A stretch of DNA of 64,000 nucleotides from Actinokineospora alba (GCF_004362515.1 NZ_SNXU01000001.1:1-64000); one strand, 5' to 3'; positions 41,895 to 51,043 are shown, counted from the first letter of the stretch. Made by a program: numbers and translations. The notes: a model not told the origin generated them from the sequence alone.

Positions 41895-42983
41895 TCACTC
41901 TCCGTCGAGCCGCAACCCGGACGCGGCGTCGAACACGTGTAGGCGCTCGACGTCGGGGACGAGAGTGATGCGTTCTCCGCGCATCGCGCGGGACATGCCT
42001 TCGGTCCGCACCGCGATCGGCTCGTGGTCGGGGGCGCCATCCGGGCGGCAGTAAAGGAATCCGTCGCTGCCGAGCTCCTCCACGACCTCGATGGTCACCG
42101 CCATCCCCCGCGAACCCTGGGCGCCGACGCGCCAGTTCTCCGGACGCACGCCGACGACCACCTCGGGGCTGGTCAGGTCGCGGAGCTGGGCACGGGACAG
42201 CGGCACCCGCTGCCCGCCGAACACCGCGTCGCCGTTGTCCACTGTGGCCGAGAGCAGGTTCATCGCGGGCGAGCCGATGAACCCGGCGACGAACAGGTTG
42301 GCGGGCCGGGAGAACAGGGCGATCGGGGTGTCGCACTGCTGCAGCTCCCCGTCCTTGAGCACCGCGACCCGGTCGCCCATCGTCATCGCCTCGACCTGGT
42401 CGTGGGTGACATAGAGGGTGGTGACGTCGAGCCGCCGCTGCAGGGTGGCGATCTGGGTGCGGGTCTGCACGCGCAGCTTGGCGTCGAGGTTCGACAGCGG
42501 CTCGTCCATCAGGAAGACCTGCGGCCTGCGCACGATCGCGCGGCCCATCGCGACCCGCTGGCGCTGACCGCCGGAGAGCTTGGCGGGCTTGCGGTCCAGG
42601 TACTTCTCCAGGTCGAGCAGCTTGGCCGCCTCCAGCACGCGGCGCTCCCGCTCGACCTTCTCCACCTTGCTGATGCGCAGGTGGAAGCCGATGTTCTCGG
42701 CCACGGTCATGTGCGGGTAGAGCGCGTAGCTCTGGAACACCATGGCGATGTCGCGGTCCTTCGGCGGCAGCGAGGTGACGTCGCGGTCGCCGATCCAGAT
42801 CTCGCCGTCGTCCACCGGCTCCAGCCCGGCGAGCATCCGCAGGGTGGTCGACTTGCCACAGCCCGACGGACCGACCAGGACGAGCAGCTCCCCTTGTTCG
42901 ATCTTCAGGTCGAGTTCCGCGAGGGCGGGACGCTCCACGCCGGGATAGCGGCGCGTGACACCGCGGTACGAAACACCGGCCAT
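41895..42983 (-). CDS. Sugar ABC transporter ATPase, MsiK/UgpC type
   Basis: A 362-residue ATPase: Walker A GPSGCGKST at 38-46, signature LSGGQRQRVAMGRAI, Walker B VFLMDEPLSNLDAKLR, the H-loop VTHDQ, and a C-terminal OB-type (TOBE) regulatory domain. It energises CUT1 permeases, presumably those at 32.6-34.4 kb, whose operon lacks an ATPase. In streptomycetes one MsiK serves many sugar systems; here the gene sits inside the island and has its own promoter with the shared element. ATG 42983 was preferred over an upstream TTG because GGAG lies seven bases before it. Confidence 0.92.
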   Translation of the reverse strand: MAGVSYRGVTRRYPGVERPALAELDLKIEQGELLVLVGPSGCGKSTTLRMLAGLEPVDDGEIWIGDRDVTSLPPKDRDIAMVFQSYALYPHMTVAENIGFHLRISKVEKVERERRVLEAAKLLDLEKYLDRKPAKLSGGQRQRVAMGRAIVRRPQVFLMDEPLSNLDAKLRVQTRTQIATLQRRLDVTTLYVTHDQVEAMTMGDRVAVLKDGELQQCDTPIALFSRPANLFVAGFIGSPAMNLLSATVDNGDAVFGGQRVPLSRAQLRDLTSPEVVVGVRPENWRVGAQGSRGMAVTIEVVEELGSDGFLYCRPDGAPDHEPIAVRTEGMSRAMRGERITLVPDVERLHVFDAASGLRLDGE

Positions 42984-43020
42984 GAGGGGCTCCAAAGGTA
43001 AGAGTGCAAGAACATGCGAA

Positions 43021-43060
43021 ATTCTATGGCGTTACAACCATAAGTCAACAGTTGTGAACA
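43021..43060 (-). promoter_or_regulatory. Promoter of the ATPase gene with the shared element
   Basis: On the minus strand: TGTTCACAACTG (43060-43049), -35 TTGACT (43048-43043), 16 bases, -10 TAGAAT (43026-43021). The 11 bases AACTGTTGACT are identical to the binding-protein promoter. The divergent second SIS gene must start from the same 100-base region. Confidence 0.65.
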
Positions 43061-43108
43061 GCTTTGTGTACGCTGTCGCCAGTTCCCCGGTCCGGACGGA
43101 GGGTCGCC

Positions 43109-43996
43109 ATGTCCTTCATCACCAGCGAGATCGCCAGCCAGCCCGAGTGCTGGAGCCGAGCGGTCGACTTGGCCGCCGATCTGGCGCGCGTGCTGCCGCA
43201 GTCCGGTGAGCGCGTCGCCGTGGTCGGCTGCGGCACCTCGCGGTTCATCGCGGAGTCCTACGCGGCTCTGCGCGAACAGCGCGGACACGGCCGGACCGAC
43301 GCCTTCGCGGCGTCGGAGTTCCCGGAGGCCCGCACGTACGACACGGTCATCGCGCTGACCCGCTCGGGCGCGACCAGCGAGGTCGTCGACCTGCTGCGCG
43401 CTCTGCCACCCCGCACCCGGACGGTCGCGGTCACCGCGGATCCGGATTCGCCGGTGTCCCGCTTCGCCGACGACGTCATCCCGCTCGCCTTCGCCGACGA
43501 GCGCGCGCTGGTGCAGACCCGGTTCGCCACCACGACCCTGGCGCTGCTGCGGGCCGGGCTCGGCGAGGACCTCGGACCGGCCATCACGGACCTGAGCGAG
43601 GCGATCACGCTGCCGCTCCCGCCGGACGTCGTCCACGCCGCCCAGTTCACCTTCCTCGGTCGCGGCTGGACTGTCGGGCTCGCGCACGAGGCCGCGCTGA
43701 AGCTGCGCGAGGAGTCCGCGGCCTGGAGTGAGTCCTACCCGGCGATGGAGTACCGGCACGGCCCGATCAGCGTGACCGAACTCGGCCGCGTGGTCTGGAT
43801 GATCGGCGAGCTTCCCGCCGGACTCGGCGACGAGATCACCGCCGCGGGCGGCACCCTGGTCACCTCGAACCTCGACCCGATGGCCGACCTGGTCCTCACC
43901 CAGCGGCTGGCCTCGGCGATCGCGGAGGTCCACGGGCTCGACCCGGACCACCCCCGCAACCTGACCAGGTCGGTCATCCTCCCGCAGCCCGTCTGA
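43109..43996 (+). CDS. SIS-domain phosphosugar isomerase/deaminase, second copy
   Basis: A 295-residue paralogue of the SIS protein at 37.0 kb: both share SQPECW at the start, GERVAV.GCGTS, TDAFAASEFP, TRSG.T.EV, GLAHEAALKLRE and ESYPAMEYRHGP. All phosphosugar-binding motifs are kept, so it is likely active. It is cotranscribed with the GH35 gene 15 bases downstream, separate from the main operon. It may have a different hexosamine-phosphate preference or be a dosage copy. ATG 43109 follows GGAGGG. Confidence 0.85.
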   Translation: MSFITSEIASQPECWSRAVDLAADLARVLPQSGERVAVVGCGTSRFIAESYAALREQRGHGRTDAFAASEFPEARTYDTVIALTRSGATSEVVDLLRALPPRTRTVAVTADPDSPVSRFADDVIPLAFADERALVQTRFATTTLALLRAGLGEDLGPAITDLSEAITLPLPPDVVHAAQFTFLGRGWTVGLAHEAALKLREESAAWSESYPAMEYRHGPISVTELGRVVWMIGELPAGLGDEITAAGGTLVTSNLDPMADLVLTQRLASAIAEVHGLDPDHPRNLTRSVILPQPV

Positions 43997-44011
43997 CCGT
44001 TTAGGACACCC

Positions 44012-45760
44012 ATGAGCGACTCCCCCCGGTTCGTTGTCGGCAGCAAGGACTTCCTGTTCGACGGCGAACCGATCCGACTGCTCTCCGGCGCCCTGCACTA
44101 CTTCCGCGTGCACCCGGACCAGTGGGCCGACCGCCTCGCCGCCGCGCGGGCGATGGGGCTGAACACGGTGGAGACCTACCTGCCGTGGAACCTGCACGAG
44201 CCCGAGCCGGGCAGGCACGACTTCAGCGGCGGCCTCGACGTCGAGCGGTTCGTCGCCCTGGCCGAGGAAGCCGGGCTGTTCGTGCTGCTGCGGCCCGGCC
44301 CGTACATCTGCGCGGAGTGGGAACTCGGCGGTCTGCCCTGGTGGCTGCTGCGGGACCCGGACATGCGACTGCGCAGCTCCTACCAGCCGTTCCTCGACGC
44401 GGTCGACGCCTGGTTCGACGTGCTGATCCCCAAGCTGCTGCCGATGCTGACCACCCGCGGCGGGCCCGCGCTGATGGTGCAGGTGGAGAACGAGTTCGGC
44501 TCCTACGGCGCGGACCCCGACTACCTGACGCACCTTCGGGACGTCCTACTGCGCCGCGGTGTCGACGTGCCGCTGTTCACCTCGGACGGCCCGGAGGAGC
44601 ACATGCTCACCAACGGCCTCGTCGACGGCGTGCTCGGCACCGTGAACTTCGGCTCGCGCGCGGAGGAGGCGTTCAAGGCGTTCCGCGGGCACCGACCCGA
44701 CGGCCCGCTGATGTGCATGGAGTTCTGGTGCGGCTGGTTCGACCACTGGGGCGAGCGCCACCACGAGCGCGACCCGCTGGACGCGGGGGCGACCCTGGAC
44801 GACATCCTGGCCGCGGGCGCGTCGGTGAACTTCTACATGTGGCACGGCGGCACCAACTTCGGCTACCTCAACGGCGCCAACCACGGTGCCGGGTTCGAGC
44901 CGACCATCACCTCCTACGACTACGACGCGCCGCTGAGCGAGTGGGGCGCGCCGACACCGAAGTTCGAGGCGTTCCGCGAGGTGATCGCCAAGCATCTGGG
45001 AGAACCCCTCACCGAGGACCCGCCCGCCGTGCGCCTGGCCGGATTCGGCGACGTGCGGCTCACCGAGAGCGCCGCCGTTCTGCGCAACCTGGTGTCGGTG
45101 GGCCGGTTCGACCAGCCGCCCACCGTCGAGGAAGCCGGGATCGGACACGGGTTCGCCGTCTACCGCGCGAGCCTTCCCGCTGGAGCGACGACCTTGCGGC
45201 TCCCCGTCGTGCACGACCGCGCGCAGGTGCTTGTGGACGGCGTGGAGGTCGGGGTGCTGGAGCGCGACGGCGAGGGCGACACGGTGGCACTGCCGCCGGG
45301 GGGCGCGCTGGTGGAGATCCTGCTGGAGAACCAGGGCCGGGTGAACTACGGCCCGCACCTGCACGACCGCAAGGGCCTGCTCGGCGGCGTGCTGGTCGAC
45401 GGCGTCGCGCTGACCGGCTGGGAAGTCCTGCGCCTGACCGAGGTCGGCAAGATCCACTTTGGACAGCAGACCGGTGGGCCCGTGTACCGGCGCGGCGTGC
45501 TGCGGGTGGACGAGCCCGCGGACACCTTCGTCGACCTGCCCGGGTTCACCAAGGGCGTGGTGTGGGTCAACGGCTTCAACCTGGGCCGCTACTGGGACCG
45601 CGGCCCGCAGACCCGGCTCTACGTGCCGAAGCCGGTACTGGTCGAAGGAGCCAATGAGGTCGTGGTGCTGGACCTTCATCCCGGAGACAGCGACACTGTC
45701 CGCTTCATGGCCGAACCCGCGCTGGGCGAACCGGACGTCTTCCGGGGCTCACTGGGCTGA
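44012..45760 (+). CDS. GH35 beta-galactosidase
   Basis: A 582-residue family 35 glycoside hydrolase. The TIM barrel begins LSGALHYFRVHPDQWADRL and includes YLPWNLHEPEPG and RPGPYICAEWELGGLPWW. The acid/base is Glu161 in QVENEFGSYG and the nucleophile Glu237 in CMEFWCGWFDHWG; beta-sandwich domains follow. No signal peptide is present, so it works in the cytoplasm on imported sugar, removing terminal beta-linked galactose. With the GH101 enzyme next door the likely substrate is galacto-N-biose (Gal-beta-1,3-GalNAc), giving galactose and GalNAc. Confidence 0.92.
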   Translation: MSDSPRFVVGSKDFLFDGEPIRLLSGALHYFRVHPDQWADRLAAARAMGLNTVETYLPWNLHEPEPGRHDFSGGLDVERFVALAEEAGLFVLLRPGPYICAEWELGGLPWWLLRDPDMRLRSSYQPFLDAVDAWFDVLIPKLLPMLTTRGGPALMVQVENEFGSYGADPDYLTHLRDVLLRRGVDVPLFTSDGPEEHMLTNGLVDGVLGTVNFGSRAEEAFKAFRGHRPDGPLMCMEFWCGWFDHWGERHHERDPLDAGATLDDILAAGASVNFYMWHGGTNFGYLNGANHGAGFEPTITSYDYDAPLSEWGAPTPKFEAFREVIAKHLGEPLTEDPPAVRLAGFGDVRLTESAAVLRNLVSVGRFDQPPTVEEAGIGHGFAVYRASLPAGATTLRLPVVHDRAQVLVDGVEVGVLERDGEGDTVALPPGGALVEILLENQGRVNYGPHLHDRKGLLGGVLVDGVALTGWEVLRLTEVGKIHFGQQTGGPVYRRGVLRVDEPADTFVDLPGFTKGVVWVNGFNLGRYWDRGPQTRLYVPKPVLVEGANEVVVLDLHPGDSDTVRFMAEPALGEPDVFRGSLG

Positions 45761-45820
45761 TTTTCTGCGCGAAGTTGGTCTTGGTCGACTTAATTCGAGC
45801 ACTTTTTTGCAGCCGAGCTC

Positions 45821-45863
45821 TTGACGTGGACAAAGTGAGTTAGAACACTAGCTGAACTAACTC
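45821..45863 (+). promoter_or_regulatory. GH101 promoter with 27-bp palindrome
   Basis: A TTGACG -35 box (45821-45826) is followed by the inverted repeat GAGTTAG (45837-45843) and CTAACTC (45857-45863) with 13 bases between. The palindrome covers where the -10 should be (a weak AACACT at 17-base spacing). It is a likely repressor site. The ROK regulator encoded just after GH101 is the natural candidate (inference). Confidence 0.65.
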
Positions 45864-45886
45864 TCCTACCCCCTGCAGGAGTGCGC

Positions 45887-48800
45887 ATGCGTGCCCAAGT
45901 CCCGCTGACGCTTGCCTTGATAGCCGGTTCCTTATCCCTCCCCGTCGTGACCGCCGCCGCCGAGGGCGCGGCGGTCACCATCACCTCGCCCGCCCTGTCC
46001 GTCAGCGTCGACGACAGCTTCCCCCGCGTGATCAGCTACACCGACCGCACGAGCAGCGCCGTACTGCACGGCAACGAGGACGTCCTCACCCAGATCCGGG
46101 TCAACGGCATCACCTACACCCCGACCGTCACCTCGACCGTCGCGACCGACCGAGTCGACTACAAGCTCTCGTTCTCCGGCGTCACCATCGACGCCCGGCT
46201 CTCGGTGAGCGGGTCCGTCGTGCAGTTCGCGGTGACCGGCATCAGCGACACCGCCTCTCTGCGGGTGTCCACTTTGGCCATTCCGGGCCACAACCTGGTT
46301 TCCGTGCGCAGCAGCCAGACCGGCGCCGCGCTCGCCACGGCGCGGATGAACACCGCGACCACCGGCACCGGCGACACGTTCACCGCGATCACCTCGTCGA
46401 CGCCCGCCGACACCGCGCCCACCGGGGCGATGTTCGCCGTGGCCAACACCTCGACGCTCGGCGCCGCGATCGTGTCGAACTCCTACTACGACAACCTTTC
46501 CGACACCGACCCCAACGCCGACGAGAACGGGCGGCTGCAGAAGCAGGTCGTGGCGAAGACGGGCTACCGCCGGGCCGGGCTGTGGAGCGGCGACTGGCTC
46601 TACCGGCCCGCGGGCGCGGCGCTGACCGACACCGAGCCGCTGCCCTACGCGAAGGTCGCGATCACCCGCGACCGCAACGGTGACAGCGTGGTCGACTGGC
46701 AGGACGCCGCCGTCGCCGCCCGCGACATCTGGACGGCGCCGCAGGGCTGGGAGCACACCGCGGACCGCGTGGTGCAGCGCATCCCGTTCAACTTCGCCTC
46801 CCAGGCCACGCACCCGTTCCCGCAGACCCTCGACGAGACCAAGCGGGTCGCCAGGGCCACCGACGGGCTCGGACAGTTCGTGCTGCTCAAGGGCTACGGC
46901 TCCGAAGGCCACGACTCCGCGCACATGGACTACGGCTACGTCGGCCCGAAGATGGGTGGCGCCGCCGAGTTGCGCGCGCTGACCGAAGCCGCCGAGGGCC
47001 TCAACGCCGACATCGGCGTGCACGTCAACGCCACCGAGGAGTACGCGGTGTCGAGCACGTTCAACCCGGCAATGCACGACGGCAGGCTGGGCTGGGACTG
47101 GCTGGACCAGTCGTACATGGTGGACACCCGCCGCGACGGCCAGTCCGGCGACCGGCTCGCCCGACTCAACCAGCTGAAGACCACCGTGCCCGGGCTGGAC
47201 TTCCTCTACGTGGACGTCTGGTGGGAGGACGGCTACCTCTCCCGCAAGCTGGCGCGTGACATCAACGGGCTCGGCTGGCAGATGGCGACCGAGTTCCCGG
47301 ACAAGCTGATCGACAACACCGTGTGGACGCACTGGTCGGCCGACGTGAACTACGGCGGCACCAACTACAAGGGGATCAACTCCCAGCTCGCCCGGTTCAT
47401 CGGCAACCACACCCGCGACGACTGGATCGTCCGGCACCCGCTGCTCGGCGGCGCGGAACTCGAGGCGTACGAGGGCTGGCAGGGCAAGAAGGACTTCAAC
47501 GCCTTCCTGCGCACCACTTTCGGGACGAACCTGCCAACGAAGTACCTGCAGAACGCGCCGATCACCAAGTGGACCACCGACACGGTGGCGCTGGCCAACG
47601 GCGTCAGCGTGACCAACGCGGGCGGCACGAAGGTCATCCGCGACAACGGCCGGGAAATGCTGCGCGGCAACGCCTATCTCCTCCCCCGCGACAACAAGCT
47701 CTACCACTGGAACGGCTCCGGCGGCAGCACGACGTGGACCCTGCCCGCGGGCTGGACCGCGCCGAAGCTCTACCAGCTCACCGACGGCGGGCGCGTGCTC
47801 GTCGGCGACCTGGCCGTCACCGGCGGGCAGGTCTCGCTGAACGCCTCCGCGAACACCGCCTACGTCGTCTACAACGGCGCGGCGCCTGCCCAGGGCGACG
47901 CGGGCTGGGGCCAGGGCACGCCGGTGAAGGACCCGGGCTTCTACGCCGGGAACCTGTCGGCGTGGTCGGTCACCGGGACGGGCGCCTCGGTCACCCGCAA
48001 CGGATCCGGCCAGAACGAGCTGACCGTCGGGGCGAACGCCACGCCGACGGTGTCCCAGCAGCTCACCGGGCTGACCGCGGGCACGTACTCGGCGTCGGTG
48101 TGGGTATCGACTCCCGCGGGCCGCAAGGCCACGCTGAGCGTGACTCCCACCGGCGGGACAGCCGCGTCGGTGTACGCCGACTGGTCCGGGGTCACCCAGG
48201 CCGCGGGGGGCAGTGAGAAGAACGGCACGACGATGCAGCGGATGAAGGTCCTCTTCGACGTCCCCGCCGGGCAGACCACCGCCACCCTGGCGCTCTCGAC
48301 CGCGACCGGCTCGGGCACCGTGATCTTCGACGACGTGCGCGTGGTCCGATCGGGACGCACGCCCTTGAACGGGCACTACTTCGTCGAGGACTTCGAGAAC
48401 GTCGACGCGGGCTGGGGCCCGTTCGTGGTCGGCGGCGGTTCGCAGAACGACCCGCGCACCCACATCGCCCAGCGCAACGCGCCGTACACCCAGGCGGGCT
48501 GGAACGGCAAGCTGGTCGACGACGTGATCACCGGCGAGAACTCCCTGAAGGCGCACGAGGAACGGCAGCGGCTGATCTACCAGACGGTGCCGCAGACGCT
48601 GCGGTTCACCGAGGGCAGGCAGTACAAGGTGACGGCCAACTACCAGGCCGGGTTCGGCAACGAGTACGCCTTCGTCACCGGCTCGGGCGCCTCGGAGACC
48701 AGCTCCACGAACTTCGCCCAGGCGCGGACGACCACGGTGTTCAGCAAGACGTTCACCGCGGGCCCCAACGCCTGGATCGGTGTCCGCAAGCTGACCCCGG

Positions 48801-49756
48801 AGAACTCGAACAACGAGGCCGACCTGATCCTCGACGACCTGGTGGTCGACGACCTCGGCCCCGGCTCCGGCGGCGACGTAGTGCGGGTGCCGCAGTCCGG
48901 GATGTCGGTGTCCTATGTGGACTCGCAGGAGACCACGGGCGAGAACGGCGCCGCGGCGAACGTGTTGGACGGCAACTCGAGCACCATCTGGCACACCAAG
49001 TGGTCCGGTGGTTCGGACCCGATGCCGCACGAGATCCGGGTGGACCTCGGCGCGACCTACAACGTGTCCACTGTGTACTACCTGCCGCGACAGACCCAGA
49101 GCAACGGGCGGATCGCGAACTACGAGGTGTACACCTCGACCGACGGGGTGAACTGGGGAACGGCGGCGGCGACCGGCACGTTCCAGAACACCACGACGGA
49201 GCAGGCGGTCACCTTCACCGCCCGGCAGGCCCGGCACGTGCGGCTGCGCGCGCTGTCGGAGGTCGGCGGCAACCCGTGGACCGCGGTGGCCGAGCTGAAC
49301 GTCGGATACAAGGCGGCGTCAAGGATCCCGCAGTCGGGGATCACGATCGAGTCGGTGTCCAGTGCGGACACCGCGACCAACGGCGGCGCCGCCAACGTGC
49401 TCGACGGCGTGGCGGACACGCTGTGGCACACCGCGTGGTCGCAGGTCGACCCGGACGCGGCGTACCCACACGAGCTCGTGCTCGACCTCGGCCGGTCGTA
49501 CTCGGTGTCGTGCCTGCACCACCTGCCCAGGCAGAGTGGGGTCAACGGCAAAGTCGCGGGTTACGAGGTCTACGTTTCCGCGGACGGCACGACGTGGGGC
49601 ACGGCGGTGAAGACCGGGACGTTCGCCAACACGACGGCCGAGTCCGATGCCTGCTTCACGGCGAAACCGGGGCGGTACGTCAAGTTCCGCGCCACCTCGG
49701 AGCAGGCGGGCGGGCCTTGGGCGTCGGTCGCCGAGCTGAACGTCACCGGGGTGTAG
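45887..49756 (+). CDS. Secreted GH101 endo-alpha-N-acetylgalactosaminidase with two F5/8 type C domains
   Basis: A 1289-residue exported glycosidase. Order of parts: Sec signal (1-25), an N-terminal beta-sandwich (about 27-280), the catalytic barrel (about 285-600), further beta-rich and carbohydrate-binding-like domains (to about 995), then two F5/8 type C modules (about 1002-1144 and 1146-1289). The catalytic pair by family comparison is Asp443 in FLYVDVWWEDGYL (nucleophile) and Glu469 in WQMATEFPDK (acid/base). GH101 enzymes release the core-1 disaccharide Gal-beta-1,3-GalNAc from serine or threonine in O-glycoproteins. ATG 45887 was chosen for AGGAG five bases upstream rather than GTG 45881. 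Family membership is by motif recognition only. Confidence 0.87.
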   Translation: MRAQVPLTLALIAGSLSLPVVTAAAEGAAVTITSPALSVSVDDSFPRVISYTDRTSSAVLHGNEDVLTQIRVNGITYTPTVTSTVATDRVDYKLSFSGVTIDARLSVSGSVVQFAVTGISDTASLRVSTLAIPGHNLVSVRSSQTGAALATARMNTATTGTGDTFTAITSSTPADTAPTGAMFAVANTSTLGAAIVSNSYYDNLSDTDPNADENGRLQKQVVAKTGYRRAGLWSGDWLYRPAGAALTDTEPLPYAKVAITRDRNGDSVVDWQDAAVAARDIWTAPQGWEHTADRVVQRIPFNFASQATHPFPQTLDETKRVARATDGLGQFVLLKGYGSEGHDSAHMDYGYVGPKMGGAAELRALTEAAEGLNADIGVHVNATEEYAVSSTFNPAMHDGRLGWDWLDQSYMVDTRRDGQSGDRLARLNQLKTTVPGLDFLYVDVWWEDGYLSRKLARDINGLGWQMATEFPDKLIDNTVWTHWSADVNYGGTNYKGINSQLARFIGNHTRDDWIVRHPLLGGAELEAYEGWQGKKDFNAFLRTTFGTNLPTKYLQNAPITKWTTDTVALANGVSVTNAGGTKVIRDNGREMLRGNAYLLPRDNKLYHWNGSGGSTTWTLPAGWTAPKLYQLTDGGRVLVGDLAVTGGQVSLNASANTAYVVYNGAAPAQGDAGWGQGTPVKDPGFYAGNLSAWSVTGTGASVTRNGSGQNELTVGANATPTVSQQLTGLTAGTYSASVWVSTPAGRKATLSVTPTGGTAASVYADWSGVTQAAGGSEKNGTTMQRMKVLFDVPAGQTTATLALSTATGSGTVIFDDVRVVRSGRTPLNGHYFVEDFENVDAGWGPFVVGGGSQNDPRTHIAQRNAPYTQAGWNGKLVDDVITGENSLKAHEERQRLIYQTVPQTLRFTEGRQYKVTANYQAGFGNEYAFVTGSGASETSSTNFAQARTTTVFSKTFTAGPNAWIGVRKLTPENSNNEADLILDDLVVDDLGPGSGGDVVRVPQSGMSVSYVDSQETTGENGAAANVLDGNSSTIWHTKWSGGSDPMPHEIRVDLGATYNVSTVYYLPRQTQSNGRIANYEVYTSTDGVNWGTAAATGTFQNTTTEQAVTFTARQARHVRLRALSEVGGNPWTAVAELNVGYKAASRIPQSGITIESVSSADTATNGGAANVLDGVADTLWHTAWSQVDPDAAYPHELVLDLGRSYSVSCLHHLPRQSGVNGKVAGYEVYVSADGTTWGTAVKTGTFANTTAESDACFTAKPGRYVKFRATSEQAGGPWASVAELNVTGV

Positions 49757-49792
49757 GAAAGTAGTGGGATCGACCAAGGGGGACCGGAAACG

Positions 49793-51043
49793 ATGCGCAT
49801 GACACGAGCGGACGTTCCGGTCCCCCTTGTCCGGTCCGGTGAGGTGGCCAGCCGCACCGCCATCCGCCGGGCCAACCTCGGGTTGGTACTGCGTGACCTC
49901 AACACCCACGGGTCGCGGTCGCAGACCCAGCTCGCGGAGGATCTGGGGCTGCCCAAGGCGACGGTGTCGACGCTGGTCAGCGAGCTGATCGAGCTCGACT
50001 TGGTCTATCAGACCGACGCCACGAGGGCCGGCGCGGTCGGCAGGCCCCGGCAGACAGTGGAGCTGCGCGGCACGGCCTTCTGCGGCCTGGGCGTGGAGAT
50101 CGCCGCCACCGGCGCCCGCGCGGTCGCGCTCGACCTGCGCGACGACGTCCTGCACGACCACGCCATCGCCTTCGACCGGGCCGACCCCGACACCGTGCTC
50201 GCCGCCGTCGCGGGACTCATCGACGACGCCCTCACGGTCCTGGGCGCGGCGGGCAGCCAGGTCCTCGGCGTCACCATCGCCGCGCCGGGCCAGATGGACC
50301 GCGACACGGGCGTGATCCGCTTCGCCGCCCCACTCGGCTGGTCGGAGGTGGCCCTGGTCGCCGGACTGACCGAGCGGCTGCCCGCGAACATCCCCCCGAT
50401 ACTCATCGACAACGACGCCCGGCTCGGCGCGGTCGCCGAGTACGCCGTGGCCCGCGCCGAGGGCATCCACGACCTGCTCTACGTGACCGGCGGACTGGGA
50501 GTGGGCGCCGGAATCCTGGTCGACGGGCAGATCCTGCGCGGCGCCATGGGCTTCGCGGGCGAGATCGGCCACCTGCCGCTGGGCAATCCCGACCTCGCCT
50601 GCCCGTGCGGACGCAACGGGTGCGTGGAGGCCACCGTCGCGGTGACGGCGTTTCTCGACGCCGTGGCCGACCCACCGCACGACTTGCGTGACCTCGAGCA
50701 GCTGATGACCGACCTGCGAGCTCGCGCCGACGCGGGCGACCCCGCTGTCCTGGCCGCGCTGGGGATGGTCGGGCAGGGCCTAGGCGTCGTCGTGGGCATG
50801 CTGATCGACGTGCTCAGCCCCCGAGCGGTAATCCTCGGCGGCTACTTCTCCTACTTCGGCGACCACCTCCTCACCCACGTCCGTGGTGCGGTGGAGGCGC
50901 GGGCCATCGCGGGCCAGGCGGGCGGCTGCGAGATCAGGACCTCCGGCTTCGGCTTCACCGGCCCCGCTCGAGGAGCCGCCCACACCGCACTGGAAGCCGT
51001 CTTCACGGACCCAGTCGCCTGCATGGAGCGCCTGAGCAAGTAG
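49793..51043 (+). CDS. ROK family transcriptional regulator (NagC/XylR type)
   Basis: A 416-residue repressor: an N-terminal winged HTH (about 25-85: RRANLGLVLRDLNTHGSRSQ, DLGLPKATVSTLVSELIEL) joined to a ROK sugar-binding domain with GVTIAAPGQMD, IDNDARLGAVAEY, GVGAGILVDGQILRG, GEIGHLP and the zinc motif CPCGRNGCVE. It lies 36 bases after GH101 and is probably cotranscribed with it. The palindrome in the GH101 promoter is the likely target, relieved by an (amino)sugar. Confidence 0.9.
   Translation: MRMTRADVPVPLVRSGEVASRTAIRRANLGLVLRDLNTHGSRSQTQLAEDLGLPKATVSTLVSELIELDLVYQTDATRAGAVGRPRQTVELRGTAFCGLGVEIAATGARAVALDLRDDVLHDHAIAFDRADPDTVLAAVAGLIDDALTVLGAAGSQVLGVTIAAPGQMDRDTGVIRFAAPLGWSEVALVAGLTERLPANIPPILIDNDARLGAVAEYAVARAEGIHDLLYVTGGLGVGAGILVDGQILRGAMGFAGEIGHLPLGNPDLACPCGRNGCVEATVAVTAFLDAVADPPHDLRDLEQLMTDLRARADAGDPAVLAALGMVGQGLGVVVGMLIDVLSPRAVILGGYFSYFGDHLLTHVRGAVEARAIAGQAGGCEIRTSGFGFTGPARGAAHTALEAVFTDPVACMERLSK

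Noticed and set aside
45932..49237. An 1101-codon open frame on the minus strand
   Set aside because: Antisense to the GH101 gene; the translation has no domain and is rich in Val, Gly, Arg and His, as expected of an antisense shadow.
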